DNA from: Turritopsis dohrnii
Lineage: Eukaryota > Cnidaria > Hydrozoa > Anthoathecata > Oceaniidae
Reading direction: 5' to 3'
Length of the DNA: 64,000 nucleotides
Assembly (NCBI GenBank): GCA_027922465.2
Contig: BQMF02000121.1
Span: 496,001-560,000 of the forward strand
A model generated the notes under the pieces. It saw only the letters and a list, made by a program, of their open reading frames with translations, was not told the origin of the DNA and did not search any database. The stretch's first letter is position 1. Each line of letters starts with the position of its first letter. Shown piece after piece: positions 36,665 through 48,793 of the stretch. A program made the position numbers and the translations under genes.

Positions 36665-37468
36665 CTCGAAGGAAATAATAATAAATATAACATACTAAGA
36701 AAAATATATTATATTATATTTATTATATTTATTTATTATATTTATTATATATTATATTTCATATATACTATGCATATAAATATATGAAATAATTGTATTA
36801 GTTAGTATTTATCTTTTATTCTGTTTTATATTTGATTCATGTTTAGTTTCAAAATATTTATGACAGAATTGTTTCATTTATCATGTCCTTATCTACAATT
36901 AATTTTTATTCGGTGTTTATTTGATACCACTAAATTAAACTGATTTCTTTGAGATTGGTTTTGAGCCGTTTTTTGTTTTTGTTTTTTCAAAAGCTATATA
37001 AATCACATTATTTCTTCCCTTTAGCACCTTCTTTTTAAAAGCGTTTTTGAAATAATTTTATAAGCATCCTGTTAACCGATTAAGTTGCACCCTACACACT
37101 CCTACTGCCTAGAAGAGAAAATGTGGTTGACATGAATTGTTCTAAAAAAAAACATTTGATTTGTTGTTCTATGAAATCCAACCTTTAATTGTCAATAAAA
37201 TATCTTCGTTAGAATAACACATTGTCAGTGTTAATCTGTTTTTTTTATTTTGTCCCGATTGTATCACAGAAGGTAGTTTACTGGCTCATCATCTGAAGGA
37301 TTTTCATTAAAAAGAGGTGTTCTGTAGGTGTCTTAAGATGGTTTTAAATGACTTCGTATGGTCAGCACTGTTTAATCTTGCTGGTTAACTAATTTCAGAT
37401 ATTACAGCTCCATGTGAACCGTTTTGATTGACTAACTGATGAATTCGCGTTTAGTAACAATATAAACA

Positions 37469-39894
37469 ATGTCGTCTGCAGACAAGAACATGGTGTTCAT
37501 ATGTGTCGATGCAAGTCAACATAGCTCTCAAGCTTTTCAATGTAAGTTCTTACCTTTCATTTATATTATATTACATGGCAGAAACAGTATTACATAGTAG
37601 ACGTTTTAGGAGTGTAAAAGTCTGTTTGCGTTTGATTTTTACGACATTTACTTCAATTTTACTAATAATAATAAGGCCGAATGTTCCTAAATGTTTCGTG
37701 AAGATCATTCTTCACTATGTCTTTAAATGAGACATTGGAAACACAGAGTTACAGACAAACGACCACTTGATAGGTTTTCAGAAAACCATTGTATTCAGAT
37801 GGTTGTTGCATGTAGAAAGTTTTTGATAAAAATGGACCGCAACAACATGCGTAATTTGTTTGGTAAAAGCAATTTGTACAATTGGTATAACATATCAAGC
37901 CAACAATGTAATTTTATTTTTGCAATATACTTTAAAACCAGAAATTTTCGTGGGAAGAAATTTTCGCGAATTTCGAGAATGGACCCTCAATTCGCGAAAT
38001 TAAATGCCCGCGAAAAAAATTCGATTTTGCGCTGATTTGCGAACTTTCGCGAAAATTTTAAAAAATCTTTAAAAAATGTTAAAATCAGTTTTTGACTTTT
38101 TTTGACTTGAATAAGAATTTTGTCCTCAAAGCGCAAAAATAGATTACTTCGAAAAAAATATTTTTCACCAATTCGCGAAAATTAATTCCCGCGAAATACA
38201 AAAAATTTCGCGAATGGAGCGATTCGCGAACATTTCTTCCCGCGAAAATTTCTGACTTTAAAGTATTTCGAAGCTAATACTTCATCAGGCTATAAAATAC
38301 AAACAGTAAAACTGTTCATAAAAAATACAAATCTCATATCAACATCTATCTGCAGTATACACATGTAAGAACATGTATTGATGGAAGCGATCTCTTTAAG
38401 ACAAGACTGTCAGAATATTGATTCGAATTGGATCTTCTACATGTTCAGTGTTTGAAGCTGAACTGATGCAATGTCATAGTTTTGTTTCATCTTTTTAATA
38501 TGTTTTCAGAAAGAAGGATCTAAGTCTAAGTATTTGTAGCTATATAAACTACGTTCTTATCAAGAAACGTCCATCAGCGTCAATATGAAGTTAGAGTGTT
38601 AATGAAAGAGGAGGTTTTAAAGTAAAACGTAAAATAAATAATCATTTCTAACGTCTTCAAACCTATACATTCCACAATAAACAAATCGTTATAGAAAATA
38701 TCTCCTACGCTGATATTCAAATGAACGATTTTAATTCTGTGCTTTCAGGGTATGTTGAAAACATTCATAAAAAAGGGGATGTTGTTGGCTTGGTCCATAT
38801 CCATGTACCTCCCAATGTGCCACCAACACTTTTTTATAGTAAGTATTCACAATTGTTTTTTATTGTATTTGTTATATTTGTTTGTGCATGTCCAGAAGAA
38901 GTTAAATGGTGGTAGAAGTTCCTGCAGAGGTTTCTATTTTATCACCAATGGCACCTGTCAAGAAGCTTTACCAACTTTTCATGACCATACAATCTTGAAT
39001 TTCCTGTACTTGTCAACGCGACCTTCACCAAACAGAGACTACTTTCTTATCTCAATTTTGAAGATGTTTTCTGTTATTTCTCTTTTAAAGCCGGTGGCAT
39101 AGCAGCGTCAGACTTGTATACTCAGGAAATACACAGGTCTATTGCTGAAAGTAAAAGAGTCATGAAAACATACCATGAGCGGTGCGACAAAGCAAATGTG
39201 AGTAATGTTTTCCAATCTTCAAAGCAAACGTCCTGAAACCATAAGAATTAGACCTGTACATTTTCATGTTGATTGCGTTTTATATCTTACATTGCAATGG
39301 AAATGCCCTATCGTATGTACTCGTGTAAACAGTCGGGCCGTGTATTGAAAACAGATGCAATTATTAAATATGATGATATGGGCGTATAGTTTAAGAAAAG
39401 AATAACGAGAATAAAACATGGGTGTAAAATATAATGACTGATATACATGTGTATTGGTTCAGTAAATATGCAAACATTCGTAAACATATCTTCCAGTGTG
39501 TTCATCTAACAACTTGGAAGCATAGCCTGAACCTTACCCTCACTGGCCCAAACAAATTTTGCAAGGTTTACACCATGAAGTTTTGATGCTTTTAAATTGT
39601 TAGATGAACTATATGTTTCTATGATTTGATGTCGAGTATATACGGCGTATAAAATCAATGGTATGTTACATTTTGTAGATTGAATCTAAACAATTCGTTC
39701 AAACTGTCGAAGATTCCGTTGGTCATAGCATTTGCGTCATTGCCAAGACAAATCATGCAAAATTGATAGTCATCGGTCAGAGAGGTTTGGGCTCAGTGCG
39801 ACGTACTTTATTTGGTAGTGTTAGTGATTACGTTTTACACCACGCTCACATTCCAGTTATTGTTGTCCCTCCAGTTGAGAAGAAAACAGAGTAA
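37469..39894 (+). CDS. Universal stress protein 11
   Basis: Exons are 37469-37541, 38749-38838, 39091-39197 and 39679-39894, giving 161 residues. Strand 1 is NMVFICVDASQHSSQAF. Intron 2 splits A|CC (Thr). The helix IHRSIAESKRVMKTYHERC is followed by IESKQFVQTVEDSVGHSICV, with Ser for the usual Thr after His. The binding loop is GQRGLGSVRRTLFGS, and a charged tail VEKKTE follows VVPP. From this gene on, introns are longer (1.2 kb, 252 bp, 481 bp) and hold inserted elements. GCGTTTAG ends 14 bases before the ATG. Confidence 0.9.
37926..38267. mobile_element. TIR element rich in GCGAA motifs, USP11 intron 1
   Basis: The ends read ATACTTTAAAACCAGAAATTTTCG and, inverted, CGAAAATTTCTGACTTTAAAGTAT, about 342 bp apart. 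Inside, TTCGCGAA and CCCGCGAAA recur at least six times in both orientations, while the surrounding DNA is CpG-poor. No coding frame. Confidence 0.7.
39500..39609. repeat. Small inverted-repeat element, USP11 intron 3
   Basis: The ends are GTTCATCTAACAACTT and AAATTGTTAGATGAAC. The interior (TACCCTCACTGGCCCAAAC, AAGGTTTACACC) recurs, diverged, at about 53698-53795, where the right end is also recognisable (GAGTTGTCAGACGAAC). Confidence 0.65.
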
Positions 39895-40385
39895 AACTTA
39901 TTTTTGTAGACTATTATGTATTTTTAAAGCTTATCTTCATAAGTCGAAAGTATTTTAATGCTATTCACAGTTTTTAACCATTTTTTTTTATTTTTTATTT
40001 TTTTGCTGCAATATTCTCGCGGTAAGTTGGACCATGGATAAATAAATAAACGCTCGCTAAACTGAACCTAATCAACCTTGGCATTCTTGAGACCTACGAC
40101 ATAACTATAGATATCTGCACTGATGGCTTTTTTTATCATTTTTATTGATTGAAATATTTATATTATTCTCTGTACCAAAATTCAGCATGTCTTAATCTTG
40201 TTTGAACACCGGTGATCCAGTGTGGTTTTTAAAAACCAAGAACCAGAAACGTTTTTCTAACTATGATCGAAAAGGTAATGGCTAAGGGTTTTCACAGACC
40301 TTTCAGAACAACACTCAATACACATATCCAGATGGTGCAAATATCAATGTTATTTTTGACAAAAGAAAAAACGTTTTTGTTGTAT

Positions 40386-40504
40386 CCCAGTGGGCAAAAT
40401 CGTCAATAAATCACTGCGATGAAGAGCTTTTTTATTGAAATATCGAGTAAATTTCTATAGAAATGTACCCCTTCACAGTTATTTTCAACAAATTAGCCCA
40501 CTGG
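40386..40504. repeat. CCCAGTGGGC-family element, good copy
   Basis: Starts CCCAGTGGGCAAAATCGTCA and ends AACAAATTAGCCCACTGG. The interior has CACTGCGATGAAGAGC and TTTCTATAGAAATG. Confidence 0.8.
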
Positions 40505-41335
40505 AATATCTCCATACACATCAATGTGAACTATGATTTGGCTATTTGATTTTATTGTTTGATTTTCACGTTTTTGTTTTTGAAGGTTTATTTTGAAATT
40601 TTTTTGGTTATGCATGTGATATGTACAGTATAGGTATATAATGGAGCCTAGTTGGTGTCACATATTATCAGGAGTAGCTAAATAACTGCTTGTAGACGTT
40701 TTGATCTGGAATAGATGGTGATTTCATGATTCCATTTTAACATTCTATGCAAGCAGTGACGCAATAAACTGGTTTCCATTAAACTGTCGAGTACTTTGGG
40801 GTAGCTTTGGAATATTTTGGGCCATCTTTGTCATGGCGACGCTAAGAATTTCATTAGCAACATTAATGTCAAGCTTCATTTGAGAGGGTTTTTCATGCTT
40901 TTTTTTTTTTTTTGCTTTATTTACTTATCCTAAATGAGCTTAGCTTAAATTTTTGCGATGCAGTTTAAACCTATATCAGACGGGTAGTTTGTGGGAATTG
41001 AAAATCGTCTGTCTTAGAGGTGTCCGTCCTAAGACGTGTATTGCTACTTCCGGGGAATGGTCTTACTTATGTTTTCTTGTGAAAACAACGTGGGAAATCT
41101 TTATAAGCAATGTGAGCAACAATGATTCTACTTATTTTAGCAATATATTTTTGTAATATTCGTGACACCTTCAAGCTAAAAATCTTTATGTATCCTTTCT
41201 GTGTTTTTAGCCTGAAGACATCATGAATATTGATAAAGTATACTACTACGATAATTAAAATCATTGTTGGTCACAATTATTTCTAACGTTTGCAAGATAA
41301 ATGCTGGTCCATGAAATCTATTGGTGTGTTAATCG
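40505..41335. other. USP11-USP12 intergenic, nothing recognised
   Basis: AT-rich, with one long T-run at about 40900. No exon-like frame. Confidence 0.4.
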
Positions 41336-42771
41336 ATGGCTGTTCTATTTTCCGAAACAAGATGTGTTCTGGTGTGTGTTGATGGCAGTCTTGGATGTTC
41401 AAAAGCTTTTGACTGTACGTATAACTTAAGTATTTGGCCCATAGAAACATCTGTTATACTTTTAGTATGTTTGCAGGCATTACAATCATTGGAATCATTT
41501 CATATGTTCTAGTGAAACTTGAACCTACACAGGGTTGGTAGTGACAATGTATTTCTTTCGTGCACTGTCGTATCGAACGATATAGGCTTTCAAAAAATTG
41601 TATTGTATTGAAGAGAGAAAGCGAAGAAAACGATCAATAGTTTATCACGCTTACACGTTTTTATATGAAAAGTTTGACCCTGTCCAAGCCATAAAGCTTA
41701 ATTCTAAGATTAGTTCAGCTTTACCAGTCTTTTTCGTTCTTTAGGGTTTCTTGAACACGCATATCAAAAACATGATGAAATTGGTTTGGTTCACATCCAC
41801 ATTCCACCGAACCTCAATACTATTTCACGTATATATTTTCTATTTTTCTTATTTTTTTTTTCTTGCCAGATTCATGTCCTCCATTAGGCAGACTACCTGG
41901 TCCTACGGAATTAATTAGTGCGAGTCAGAATTATGTTTGCAAAAAATTAGAAACAATTTCACCGCTCAAATATACAGAAAATACCTTTTCCTTTCGCGTG
42001 AAAAAAAACGCAGTGCAAAAATCCGCCTTTAACTCTGTTCAAATCATGCCAAAACTACATTGTTGATTTTCGTCATCGGTGTGTGGTGTAGTATGTACTT
42101 TTAACTGGTCAGTTGAAAAGTTGAAAAGAAATAAAAATAAGAAAACAATGTTGAATATAAATTTAATAATATAATATAAATAAATATAAATCCAGGAAAT
42201 TTTCTTTTTACAAAAATGCTTACTGGGAAATTTGTGCTCCAGGAAACACCAGTCGAGTCCTAATTTGATTGTATTTCTTTGAAAGTCTGGCAGCGAATCT
42301 CACCGTTATTTTATATGTTTTGGGGGGTTTTTTTATATCAAGGCGACCGGAAAATGGAGGGTTACATCAATAAAATCCAGAAGTCAATCAGCGAGAGTAA
42401 AGAAGTTATTGAACACTATAAAGAAAAATGCCGAAAACGAGGGGTAAAATATTATAATAACAATCTCTCAATTCAACTGTCAAAAAGCGTCTAGGTAGCT
42501 TTTCTTAAAGGCAGTTTTTACTTTACTTCCTTTTTAGATATTTTGCAAAGTTTTCTTAGAGACACTTCAGAATTCAGTTGGTCAAAGTATTTGCGAAATT
42601 GCAGTTCAAAACAACGTGTCCTTAATTGTGATTGGTCAACGAGGCTTGAGTAAACTTCGACGAACTGTGTTTGGCAGCGTCAGCCATTATGTTTTGACAC
42701 ATTCGAAAATCCCGACCATGGTCATACCGTCCAGTTGTTTTGAAACTCCCGACCATGGTCAAACAGTCTAG
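41336..42771 (+). CDS. Universal stress protein 12 (divergent; duplicated 3' end)
   Basis: Exons are 41336-41414, 41745-41828, 42343-42443 and 42538-42771, giving 165 residues. Strand 1 is RCVLVCVDGSLGCSKAF, where Leu-Gly-Cys replaces the usual Glu-His-Ser. Exon 3 is two codons short. In exon 4, VGQSICEIAVQNN replaces VGHTIC, and the binding loop is GQRGLSKLRRTVFGS, still with correct spacing. The C-terminus differs: after TMVIPSS the frame runs on to PDHGQTV because about 32 bases (CGACCATGGTCA...AGTTGTTTT) are tandemly repeated at 42713-42780. No clear acceptor precedes this ATG. Donors GTACGT, GTATAT and GTAAAA are weaker than in the upstream genes. The gene looks functional but is the most altered copy. 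Confidence 0.85.
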
Positions 42772-44019
42772 TTGTTTTAAACCTGCCTATCCATGGAATG
42801 GACATCTTAAAAACTTTCCACAGGATGGTCTGTTTTATTTGTTTGAAAGAGCGAGTCATAGCATGACTGTACCTCGTTATCCCAGGCCACAGCAGGAATA
42901 TTTTTGCCTTTAACAATTAAGCTATCAAGTCTATATATTCCCGAATTATTTTTAGGTGAAAGCGAAATATTTTAATTATTTGAAGAATTAAACATGAAGC
43001 TCTAATTAGGAGAAAATGACTTACGTTTCGTCGATGTTGTAAATTTCCAATTACGAGAAATCTCGGGGCAGACGTCACCTCGTGGATGTTTCTGAAAGGT
43101 CTTTTTTCAGATGGACTCTGCGATTCTCCAGCCTGTCTCTAGCAGGCTTTCTGCAACATGCGTCCCAGCCTAAATGCAAATCTTCAGTTGGCAAAATCGT
43201 TAAAACCGACTGTGACGAAGTGCTTTTTTATTGAAATAATAACCTTTGGTAAAGTTCTACAAAGTGAAGAATATATTTTGAAGCGGATACTGTCCACTTT
43301 TTAGAGATTTCAATTTATTGAATTTTTACAGTATTAAAAATATTTGCAATAGTTGGAAAATATTTGGAAAACGTACTTAGACAGAGATAGTGTGGACAAT
43401 TGAGCTTTCTTGGTAACAGAGGTAGTTTTTTTTCACCTAGTCTTTTTAAATACATATGCCTTTAAGTCAGTTCTCAATTCAAGTCGTTGGTCCTTGGCGC
43501 TTTAAAGATAATGAACTGTTATTGATAGTACTGAGGGTTGCAATGTGTTGATGTCAGCAGTAAGACATCCCTTATTATTGGATCACGAAGAGATGGGTCT
43601 GTAGCGAGCACGTGACTAATATCAAAATGACGTTAGCAAATAAAGTAAGCGAATGATTGGCTCTTTCGTGGGGAACTGCTGGTTCTGTTTGGTTCTCACA
43701 ACCTTTATAACAGTTCATTGTTTTTAATCCTGTTTTTAGTTTTAAACCTTTTCTAATCCATACACTTTTTAGATTACATTCCTAGATTACATCGGATATA
43801 CTGCCTTTTTGAGAAGTATGTTGAAAATTAACGCGTTCCACAAAATGATAGCTTTTAGTCCAAAATACTCATTGGCAAATTTGTACGATTTATCATTAAA
43901 CTTTTATACTTTAAAAAGTGCATTCCTCTCCACACTTTCCCATTCCTTGTTCTAGCTACGTCTTCATCCAAATAATCTCCAAATTTGGTACTAACTTTTC
44001 TTCCATCGCGTACTTTATA
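42772..44019. other. Intergenic, one partial CCCAGTGGGC-family fragment
   Basis: At about 43185-43245 the left half of the family is recognisable (CAGTTGGCAAAATCGTTAAA, GACTGTGACGAAGTGCTTTT); the right half is lost. No other feature seen. Confidence 0.45.
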
Positions 44020-45652
44020 CAAGTGCTGGTCAACGAATTAGAATAATTTGAAATAGTGCAGTCATTAAATTCTTTGAATGCATTTTTTGTGCAGAAAGCA
44101 AATCAGGTGTTCACCGCACCTGTCCTACCGCAAGACTAATCACAGAACTCGTTACCTGTAAAAAAATTTGCTCAGCTGAACTTTCCAAAAGGCCCATTAA
44201 GGCCATTTAACTGTGACACTGTTGTTTTATTGAATTAGAATAATGGAGAAACCGTTTCATTGAATTAGAATAATTTTTATTATAATTAGAATCATCACTT
44301 TCTCAGTATTTTGTGGCTGCCCCCTTGGCTTGTATGACTGCCTGAAGTCTCCGTGGCATCGATTTGACCAGCTTGTCGCAAGTTTCCGCACTCACAGCTT
44401 CCCAGGCAGTGGCGATGTTCTGCTTCAGTTGGTCCAGCGTAGTAGGCTTTCTGTCGCGAATTTTCCGCTTGACGATGGCCCACAGGTTTTCAATGACATT
44501 GAGGTCAGGCGAGTTGGCCGGCCATGCCAAAACTTCAAGCTGTTTTTTAGTGAATCAATCTTTGGTCGACTTTGCCGCATGAGCCGGTGCAAGATCCTGT
44601 TGAAATATGAAGTCTTCTTCGCCGAACTGTTCCTCAACAGACGGAATCAGGAACGTTTCCAGAACATCTTGATATACGGCAGCATTGACAGTCTTCTTGA
44701 GGAAGCAGAGTTTCCCTACACCTCGGGTGGACATGCATCCCCAGACCATAACGCTCTGGGGAAACTTGACGGATCTTTTCACGCACTCGTGAATGTAGGT
44801 TTCGCCACCACGACGCCAAACACGAGGACCTTGGTCACCGAAGGAGATGCAGAAGCGTGATTCTTCACTGAAGACCACTTTCTGCCAGTCTTCAGCAGTC
44901 CACCAGTCTGCCAGTCTTTGGCCCACTTCAGCCGTTTCTCCATTTGTTTCTTGTTCAGCATCGGTTTTACTGCTGGAACGCGAGATTTGAAGCCGAGTTC
45001 ACGCAGACGACGGTAAGTTGATCTGGTTGACGTCAGCGCCGGTCTGCTTGTTCCACAAGTCAGTGAGCTCGGAAGTGAACTTGAAACGGTTGCTGACTGC
45101 GATCTTTCTCAGCTGCTTGTTGTCGCGAGCAGAAGTTTTTCGGACGCCGGAACAGTTGGTGCGCTTGCTGCAGTTTTTCTTGAGAGCTTTGCAGACAGAA
45201 GACTGGCTGATGCCGAGCTGCTCAGCAATTTTAGTTTGGGTCACGCCTTGTTGGCGAAGGGCTTGAATTTGAGCCACTTTTCCGGTTGAGAGGTCGCGCT
45301 GCTTACTCATGATTGATTTTACAACTTAGAAATTCTACTCAACCCTGACTTTATACTGCACAGTGAACACTCTTCACAGAAAACAAAAATTCGAGCATTT
45401 ATTCTAATTCAATGAAACGGTTTCTCCATTATTCTAATTCAATAAAACAACAGTGTCACAGTTAAATGGCCTTAATGGGCCTTTTGGAAAGTTCAGCTGA
45501 GCAAATTTTTTTACAGGTAACGAGTTCTGTGATTAGTCTTACGGTAGGACAGGTGCGGTGAACACCTGATTTGCTTTCTGCACAAAAAATGCATTCAAAG
45601 AATTTAATGACTGCACTATTTCAAATTATTCTAATTCGTTGACCAGCACTTG
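44020..45652 (-). mobile_element. Tc1/mariner transposon with 254 bp inverted repeats
   Basis: The element begins CAAGTGCTGGTCAACG after a TA at 44018-44019 and ends with its exact inverse before a TA at 45653-45654. The two inverted repeats (44020-44273, 45399-45652) are almost identical over 254 bp. That indicates a fairly recent insertion or homogenised ends, even though the transposase is broken. TTGAATTAGAATAAT motifs recur inside each arm. It sits between USP12 and USP13. Confidence 0.95.
44303..45310 (-). pseudogene. Tc1-type transposase, inactivated
   Basis: The - strand frame starts MSKQRDLSTGKVAQIQALRQ, an N-terminal helix-turn-helix (QTKIAEQLGISQSSVCKALK). It is broken by a frame change near 45020, another near 44890, and an in-frame TGA at 44552-44554 between KSTKD and FTKKQ, where Tc1 proteins have Trp. 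Catalytic triad: the first position reads FSEES where Tc1 proteins have Asp (SDES), so it carries Glu. The second Asp is present (FQQDLAPAH), as is the third acidic residue (SPDLNVIENLW). Three lesions plus the first-site change make the copy inactive. The opposite-strand open frames are antisense shadows. Confidence 0.92.
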
Positions 45653-45654
45653 TA

Positions 45655-46870
45655 TATATAATTAGTGAAATTGCAAATGTTGTAGGTATATAAAAGAGAC
45701 GTATTTGAAAATGTATTTGCCGTTTGAATATTTTTATTCGCATTTCTCAGAAGTTTTAAATGTTTTTTTGTTTTGTTTTTTTTTTGTGTGTGTGTTTTTT
45801 TTGGTGTTGCTTTTTGAAAAAAATTTCTTTTTTTGAAATTTGAATAATTTTTATTTATTTATTTATGCTGTTTTAATTTTGTTCGTAAGAATTTTAAACT
45901 TGTTTTCCTACGATTTTTTGAGTTCTTTAAAGCATCGAAAGAAATATTTGTACGTATTCGTTGTCTGGAAAGATCGAAGTACTATTGTGCCGAATAGAAA
46001 CCATGCTGATTCTTTTTCTTCTTTGATTTTATTCTTTGATTTCACACTTAAAGTATGATAGTCTCACTTTTATTTATTTATTTTTTTTTTTCAAACACAT
46101 ATTAGTATGTTATTCATCAAGGACAGCGAAATATGTTAAGTGCACGCTCTCTCCATGCAAATGTTGAGAAAGATGATGTAATGATACCTAAAAGAATACC
46201 TTGATTTTTAGGTGGAAAATGTCGTAAAGACGAACTTTCAAGTTATCTGATTGGCTGACTGGAAATTGCTTGAAAGAGCTTTTCCCCGCTGAAATTTTTT
46301 GATTTTATACTTCTATTCAACAATGATCAAACCTTCGGATGTTCTGTCCAGAAAAGTTACATGGGGGATCTGAAAATTTATATAAATCAATAAAATAATT
46401 TTTAAGTTCCGCGTTTTGACTGGCAGTTTTGTATCCCGGATCTTACTGCATACCTATATAAAAGCCTACATAAATTCCCGGCTTCGAAAATGCGTTCGAT
46501 TGTTCTACGTTATGATTTTGATCACGTAAACATATTAATGAATGTATTAATGTATATTCAGCAAATTGTATCAGATATCAAAAAATATGAAATAATTTAT
46601 TCGTTTGTTCACTTTGAAAGCAAATTATTCTATATGACGTTCCCTTTTGCGTCAATACAGCACGATGAATAAATTTATTATTCATTGCTTTAGAGGTATC
46701 ACACATGTGTTTGTTCGTAAAGGCTGAAACACCAACGAGTGTTGTATCGAAAATTTAAACATTTAAAACTTGATGCAACGTTGAGGACATCAGATTAGTT
46801 AATCTTTGGTTCTAATTGGGGAAATATTCATTTGCCAAAGCAACTGTAATTGGTTGTTAAGTTTATTTCT
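45655..46870. other. USP12-USP13 intergenic
   Basis: T-rich with short homopolymers. A TATAAAAG at 46455-46462 lies about 455 bases upstream of the USP13 ATG and could be a core promoter; this is weak evidence. No exons seen. Confidence 0.35.
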
Positions 46871-46916
46871 TATTTAATCATTAGCTATATGTTAAAATAA
46901 TGGTTGGTGATGAGAT

Positions 46917-48521
46917 ATGGAGCCGAAGCGAGTAGTAATCATATGTATTGATCACAGTGAGCACAGTTTTCGAGGTTTCCAGTGTACGTATTCTTACTTT
47001 GATGCTTGTTTTTTTCTATCGTTACTTTTTGAATTAAATTCTTGGTTTAGTTGCATTTCATTTGTGCCAGACTAAAGAATTTCAGGCAATTACCGTCAAG
47101 TTTAAGGAAAGGGTTTCTAAGGAAAGATTTGGATGTATATTACATGGGTTCAAGGTAACACCCATTGTAAAAGTCAGGAAATAGTCAGCCTTGTAGAGTT
47201 CTGATGTGTTTTTTTGTTACAAAAGCTTCGTTTTCGGAAAAGAACTTCACGCGGATTTAAAAAGTTTTTGTCATTCGGACAATCGTTGCATTCAGTATTT
47301 TAGATTTAAGTACTGTTTAACTACGTTGTTGTGACATAAAACCGAAAGAGAAAACCAACGAGTTAGCATTGCACTGTGTACAAACTGTACAAAATGAGGA
47401 TTTTATGGCCTGACAATGTAGTTCAAAATGCCCTGTGTCATAAAGACAAAGATTAAATGATGGAAAGGACAAACAACTTACCTACTTTCTTGAACCTTAC
47501 TATGAATGCAGCTGTTTTCAGGGTATTGTCATCAAGAACAGAAGCCAACTATCCTTATGAATTGCTTCAGCAAACAACCCAGTGGGCAAATTTGTTGGAA
47601 AACCTCTGCGAAGGAATGTATTTCTAAAAAAATGTACAATCTATTTAAATAAAAAAGCTCTTCGTCACAGTGACTTTCTGAAGATTTTGCCCACTGAGAA
47701 ACTCTTTCCTTGTTTAGTAAAGTTGTAAAATCAGAATTTATATCAATAATGGTCGTGGGGCAATTCTTATGCCTAAAACCAAAATGGCATGCAAGAACTA
47801 ATATTTTTCTTTGTTAGGGTACTTGGAAAATCTGCATCAAAATGAAAACGAAGTGAGGCTAGTTCATGTCTACATCCAGCCTAACATACCCAATATTGGT
47901 TTGTTTGGTGCGTGCCATCTTTCATTCAGTCAAAAATTAAAATGTAAAAACTAAGTGAATTTGTAATTCTTGAACGGCTATGTAGGCGCGGGTTTTTCGG
48001 CCTTGGAATCCTATCGTCATAACGTCGAAAACAGTATCAATGAAAGCAGGCTAGTCGTGAAGAAGTACCAAGACATATGCGCAGAGAAAGGGGTACGTTT
48101 CTTTAGTATCCTGCCGAAGTTCAGTGAGCATCTTTTTCAAAGCTCTCTGTGAATTCATTTTTAAAATCCTTTGTAAAAACGAGCATGTAGACTCGAACAT
48201 ACGTATAAATCTTATAAAGTCTTACATTAATTACATATAAAGTAATTTTTACTATAAGTACTATAAGCTGAGAACAAGTCCTTTGGCTCATAGATAGCAG
48301 CCAAGTGTCATGTCGCCCCTGTTGATGTTTCAGTCGGTCGGACAATAATCAAGATAGCCAACGAACATAAAGCCGTCCTTATAGTTATCGGCAGCCGTGG
48401 TTTGGGGACAATAAAAAGCACCTTATTTGGGAGCGTCAGTGAGTATATTCTGCGCAACACGGTTACACCCACCATCGTAGTGCCTCCATATTCGCTGACT
48501 CCCATCAAATATAGATGTTAA
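46917..48521 (+). CDS. Universal stress protein 13 (divergent)
   Basis: Exons are 46917-46983, 47818-47907, 47986-48092 and 48294-48521, giving 163 residues. Exon 1 is the shortest (MEPKRVVIICIDHSEHSFRG), with Asp-His where others have Asp-Ser/Gly. Exon 4 starts IAAKCHVAPVDVSVGRTIIK, so the His-Thr-Ile-Cys block is replaced. The binding loop is GSRGLGTIKSTLFGS: both Arg residues of the usual IRRT are changed, although the glycine spacing holds. The tail is long (PPYSLTPIKYRC). Two donors are GTACGT and one is GTGCGT. The in-frame ATG used is 17 bases after an out-of-frame ATG. An acceptor-like AATCATTAG ends 32 bases upstream. Confidence 0.87.
47578..47698. repeat. CCCAGTGGGC-family element in USP13 intron 1
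   Basis: Starts CCCAGTGGGCAAATTTGTTG and ends GAAGATTTTGCCCACTGAG; oriented opposite to the 40.4 kb copy. Confidence 0.8.
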
Positions 48522-48745
48522 CCCGCTTGAACGATGTTGTTGATGGCGGCGATATAAGAGTGGAGAAGGGGGATGAGTTGTAGTTGTATACTTTTTACAT
48601 TTGATTTGAACTTGCAGACCTTCAGAAAGCAACTGCATTATTGAGGTGCGATTTGACCGGCTTTCAATTGTTAAAATTTAATATATTGTGATTATATATT
48701 TGTGTTGTTTTGTGTGAAAAAGTTTATGTAATAATGATATTTATT

Positions 48746-48793
<48 letters not shown>

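Noticed and set aside
38721..39102. Read-through of USP11 exon 2 into intron 2 as an alternative protein
   Set aside because: The exon has a good GTAAGT donor at the position conserved in all copies; the extension is hydrophobic intron translation.
44330..44860. Long + strand open frame of 176 codons
   Set aside because: It is exactly antisense to the Tc1 transposase; its composition follows the complementary codons and it has no family wording.
46900..46919. Upstream ATG (46900) as the USP13 start
   Set aside because: It is out of frame with the conserved first strand; the ATG at 46917 opens the correct frame.
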